Shown piece by piece: positions 62,401-64,000 of a DNA stretch of 64,000 bases. The position numbers and the translations under genes were made by a program. Every line of letters starts with the position of its first letter. Within the stretch, counting starts at the first letter, position 1. Source of the DNA: Polytrichum commune (taxonomy: Eukaryota > Streptophyta > Polytrichopsida > Polytrichales > Polytrichaceae); assembly GCA_950295325.1 (NCBI GenBank), contig OX485809.1, forward strand, positions 34,362,144-34,426,143, read 5' to 3'. The notes beneath the pieces were generated by a model. The model was not told the DNA's origin. It did no database searches and was given only the letters and a program-made list of their open reading frames with translations.

Positions 62401-63553
62401 TAGACCAAAAACCTACATGGAATCCTACGTGGCATGCAATGGATAATGTTCCATGGTCAACTGCATTGTGCATCAAGCCTACAACTTTGAGGCAGGTCTA
62501 ACAAAAACCAGGAGACCATAACACTTCAAAATCCCACCACCTTGATTGATTGTAACTTATTGTGTAGAAGGGCCCACATGAATAGGATGGTAACAAAATA
62601 GCATTCAGTTAAGAGCCCGGCCATGTATGCCTCTACACTTCATTTAAAAGGCCTGTGACCACACAAATTTCAATTTCAATTGCCATGGTCCAGCCTTTAT
62701 ATGAGTTTCAAGAACCCTTGCAATTTCATGGTCACGGCCCTTGGCCATGGTGTAAGTGACCCTAAGAGTAGTGAAACAATGGAAGAAAAAAAAACACAAA
62801 TGGGGACAGTTACTTTGGTTTGTTGAATAAAAAACTTCTCAGAGCATCAAATATATTTGCAATGAGTCATGATGGGCTAAAACCTCCAAATTTGATAGAC
62901 TCACCATTTTGCTCGTATCTGCAATAAGAGGGAAATTCCTCTATAGGGTTGGCCTTGGCAGATGCAGCAATAACAGAAGATTCTCCTTCGGCAAGCTCCT
63001 ATGATTGCAGGATACCAAAATCACATTTCAATGAGTACTTAAGGTAGAGCATGCTTAAACCAACACCCTAAAATCTTGCACTACAAGTAACATATTGATT
63101 TTAAGAGTGTCCACTTCCTCCTTAACATCATCAGGCTCCCGTGTTGATGGTTTTGGGTCATCTACCAATAACACTGTGAAGCCTCATAGCTTTTGTATAC
63201 GAAATTCTAAAGATATATACTTTGGGGCGTTGGAATGTCCTTTCAATTGCTAACGAGAACCATCCAAAACTTCATCAATCTAATAATACCAACAGTAGAT
63301 ACACTTTGACCTTAAAGTGATGGTTTTAGCACCATCTACCTTAAAGAGTTCTGAGCATAGTTCCGGCAATGCAGGTAAGTTAACGGCAGTGAAAGTATAG
63401 GAGAAATGGATTTATCGGCTCAAGCAGGCCTGTCTGTCTGTAATCACTCTGCCCCTTTGCACATCACCATAACTACAACCCTTTGGTATACCAAATATGT
63501 CTATATTGCGCAATACTACTTCAAGGTGCCACAGTACAAACCTGAAGAGTCAT
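59436..63553 (-). CDS. NAA40 (NatD) N-alpha-acetyltransferase fused to MAP kinase, 7 exons, 639 aa
   Basis: Exons (minus, 5' to 3'): 63553-63542, 62998-62905, 62176-62097, 61966-61646, 61353-61277, 61053-61008, 60725-59436. All are GT-AG and frame-consistent (1920 nt). Residues 1-222 are NAA40: [54 protein letters not shown], acetyl-CoA motif QGRGLG (151-156), and C-terminal YEILCK (217-222). NatD acetylates the N-termini of histones H2A and H4. No stop follows. An acidic linker with an internal duplication leads into a complete kinase (about 303-599): GHGAYG, VAIKK (Lys about 333), HRDLKPSN (427-434), DFG (448-450), activation motif TEY (462-464), and common-docking segment [10 protein letters not shown]. 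The kinase is intronless, unlike most plant MAPK genes, which suggests a retrocopy. Trp of the usual TRWYRAPE is Pro here (469). The short first exon (MTLQ) is the least certain. A separate kinase transcript from an internal promoter is an alternative. Confidence 0.82.
60535..60668 (-). repeat. Internal duplication in the NAA40-kinase linker
   Basis: The coding text [17 protein letters not shown] and [17 protein letters not shown] are two copies of one acidic unit about 30 residues apart. The DNA shows the same duplication: both copies start CTCTCTGG on the plus strand and contain GACTCG-AATC. It lies between the NAA40 C-terminus and the kinase domain. Confidence 0.8.
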
Positions 63554-64000
63554 CTTGGTAGCAGAATTACAAGTGAAATGTATCAAAATCGCACCCAACC
63601 CACAGATCGACACACTGTAAATGGCCCAGTGCACAGATTAATATAGGGTTTTGGAGAGGAATTGTGTGGGAATGCCTGAAGATGATGTTACAAGAGAAGC
63701 GTAGATCCAAATCCTTCCGGTCATAGACTAAATCTCCAGAAGTTTCCACCGACAGAAGAAGAGTGTCTCGATCTTGTGAAAAAACCGAGTGCTTGTTGCG
63801 TGAAACAAACGGCATTACTCGTAGCGAACAAAATGAGCCACATTTCCCCCACCGACACCCGACAACGGTGCTTTTGAAACCCGGACATACCGACACCCTA
63901 ACCAACGGTCACTTCCAATCTCCTCTCCTCAAAACCTCAAAACCTCAAAATCAATCCAAACCCAAAACTCACAACTCACATAACCCACACACCCACGCCC
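63554..64000 (-). promoter_or_regulatory. 5' UTR and promoter side of the NAA40-kinase gene
   Basis: The minus strand upstream of the ATG. A 112-codon frame overlaps it (63905-63567) in a different frame and has no domain, so it could be an upstream ORF or chance. On the plus strand the last 80 bases are CAAAACC / CACACCC-rich. No definite TATA box is seen. Confidence 0.35.

Noticed and set aside
63567-63905. 112-codon minus-strand frame as the NAA40 N-terminus
   Set aside because: It is in a different frame from the MTLQ start, ends before it, and has no NAA40-like residues.
1-64000. CRISPR arrays, bacterial operons, tRNA or rRNA genes
   Set aside because: No spaced direct repeats of CRISPR type, no Shine-Dalgarno-linked gene rows, and no tRNA or rRNA signature was noticed. 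The spliced plant genes show this is nuclear DNA.

Overview
This is nuclear DNA of a land plant. Introns are GT-AG. The window carries a germin-like cupin, a TIR-NBS resistance relic, a plant-style NAA40 acetyltransferase, a TEY-class MAP kinase, and plant transposons (pogo, PIF/Harbinger, CACTA). The species cannot be read from the sequence. The germin and the presence of a second, bacterial-looking acetolactate synthase mildly suggest a non-seed plant, but that is a guess. The DNA is AT-rich and much of it is old repeats.

Layout. 1-462: 3' end of a Pro/Ser-rich membrane protein. 2.56-3.19 kb: a deletion derivative of a pogo-like transposon. 3.2-7.9 kb: noncoding with old repeats. 7.87-16.68 kb (minus): a complete 17-exon gene for a 601-residue ThDP-dependent acetolactate-synthase-like enzyme, whose introns hold several foldback elements. 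19.27-23.44 kb: the 4.2-kb pogo-like parent element with a decayed transposase. 23.54-24.61 kb: a second, unrelated pogo/Tigger element. 25.83-26.23 kb: a MITE with 8-bp target duplication. 27.90-28.75 kb (plus): an intact two-exon germin-like gene. 30.37-30.53 kb: a 164-bp foldback. 31.4-38.2 kb: a decayed transposase-like gene (minus) split by a 3.7-kb insertion that contains a 178-bp tandem array. 38.5-40.4 kb: a CACTA (TNP2) relic. 41.9-44.3 kb: a TIR-NBS pseudogene. 51.37-52.79 kb: a PIF/Harbinger element with a perfect 36-bp hairpin. 56.2-58.6 kb: a local duplication. 59.44-63.55 kb (minus): a seven-exon gene joining NAA40 to a MAP kinase.

The most unusual item is the last one. Six exons encode a normal NAA40 (NatD) N-terminal acetyltransferase. 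The seventh begins with the NAA40 C-terminal motif YEILCK and then, with no stop codon, runs through an acidic linker into a complete intronless MAP kinase. Every splice junction keeps frame, giving a predicted 639-residue acetyltransferase-kinase chimera. The second is the acetolactate-synthase-like gene. It resembles bacterial catabolic-type enzymes rather than plastid AHAS, starts at the bacterial N terminus with no visible transit peptide, yet has 16 introns.

Three genes look intact (the synthase, the germin and the chimera). They show no shared pathway. The rest of the window is explained mainly by transposon insertion, decay and local duplication.
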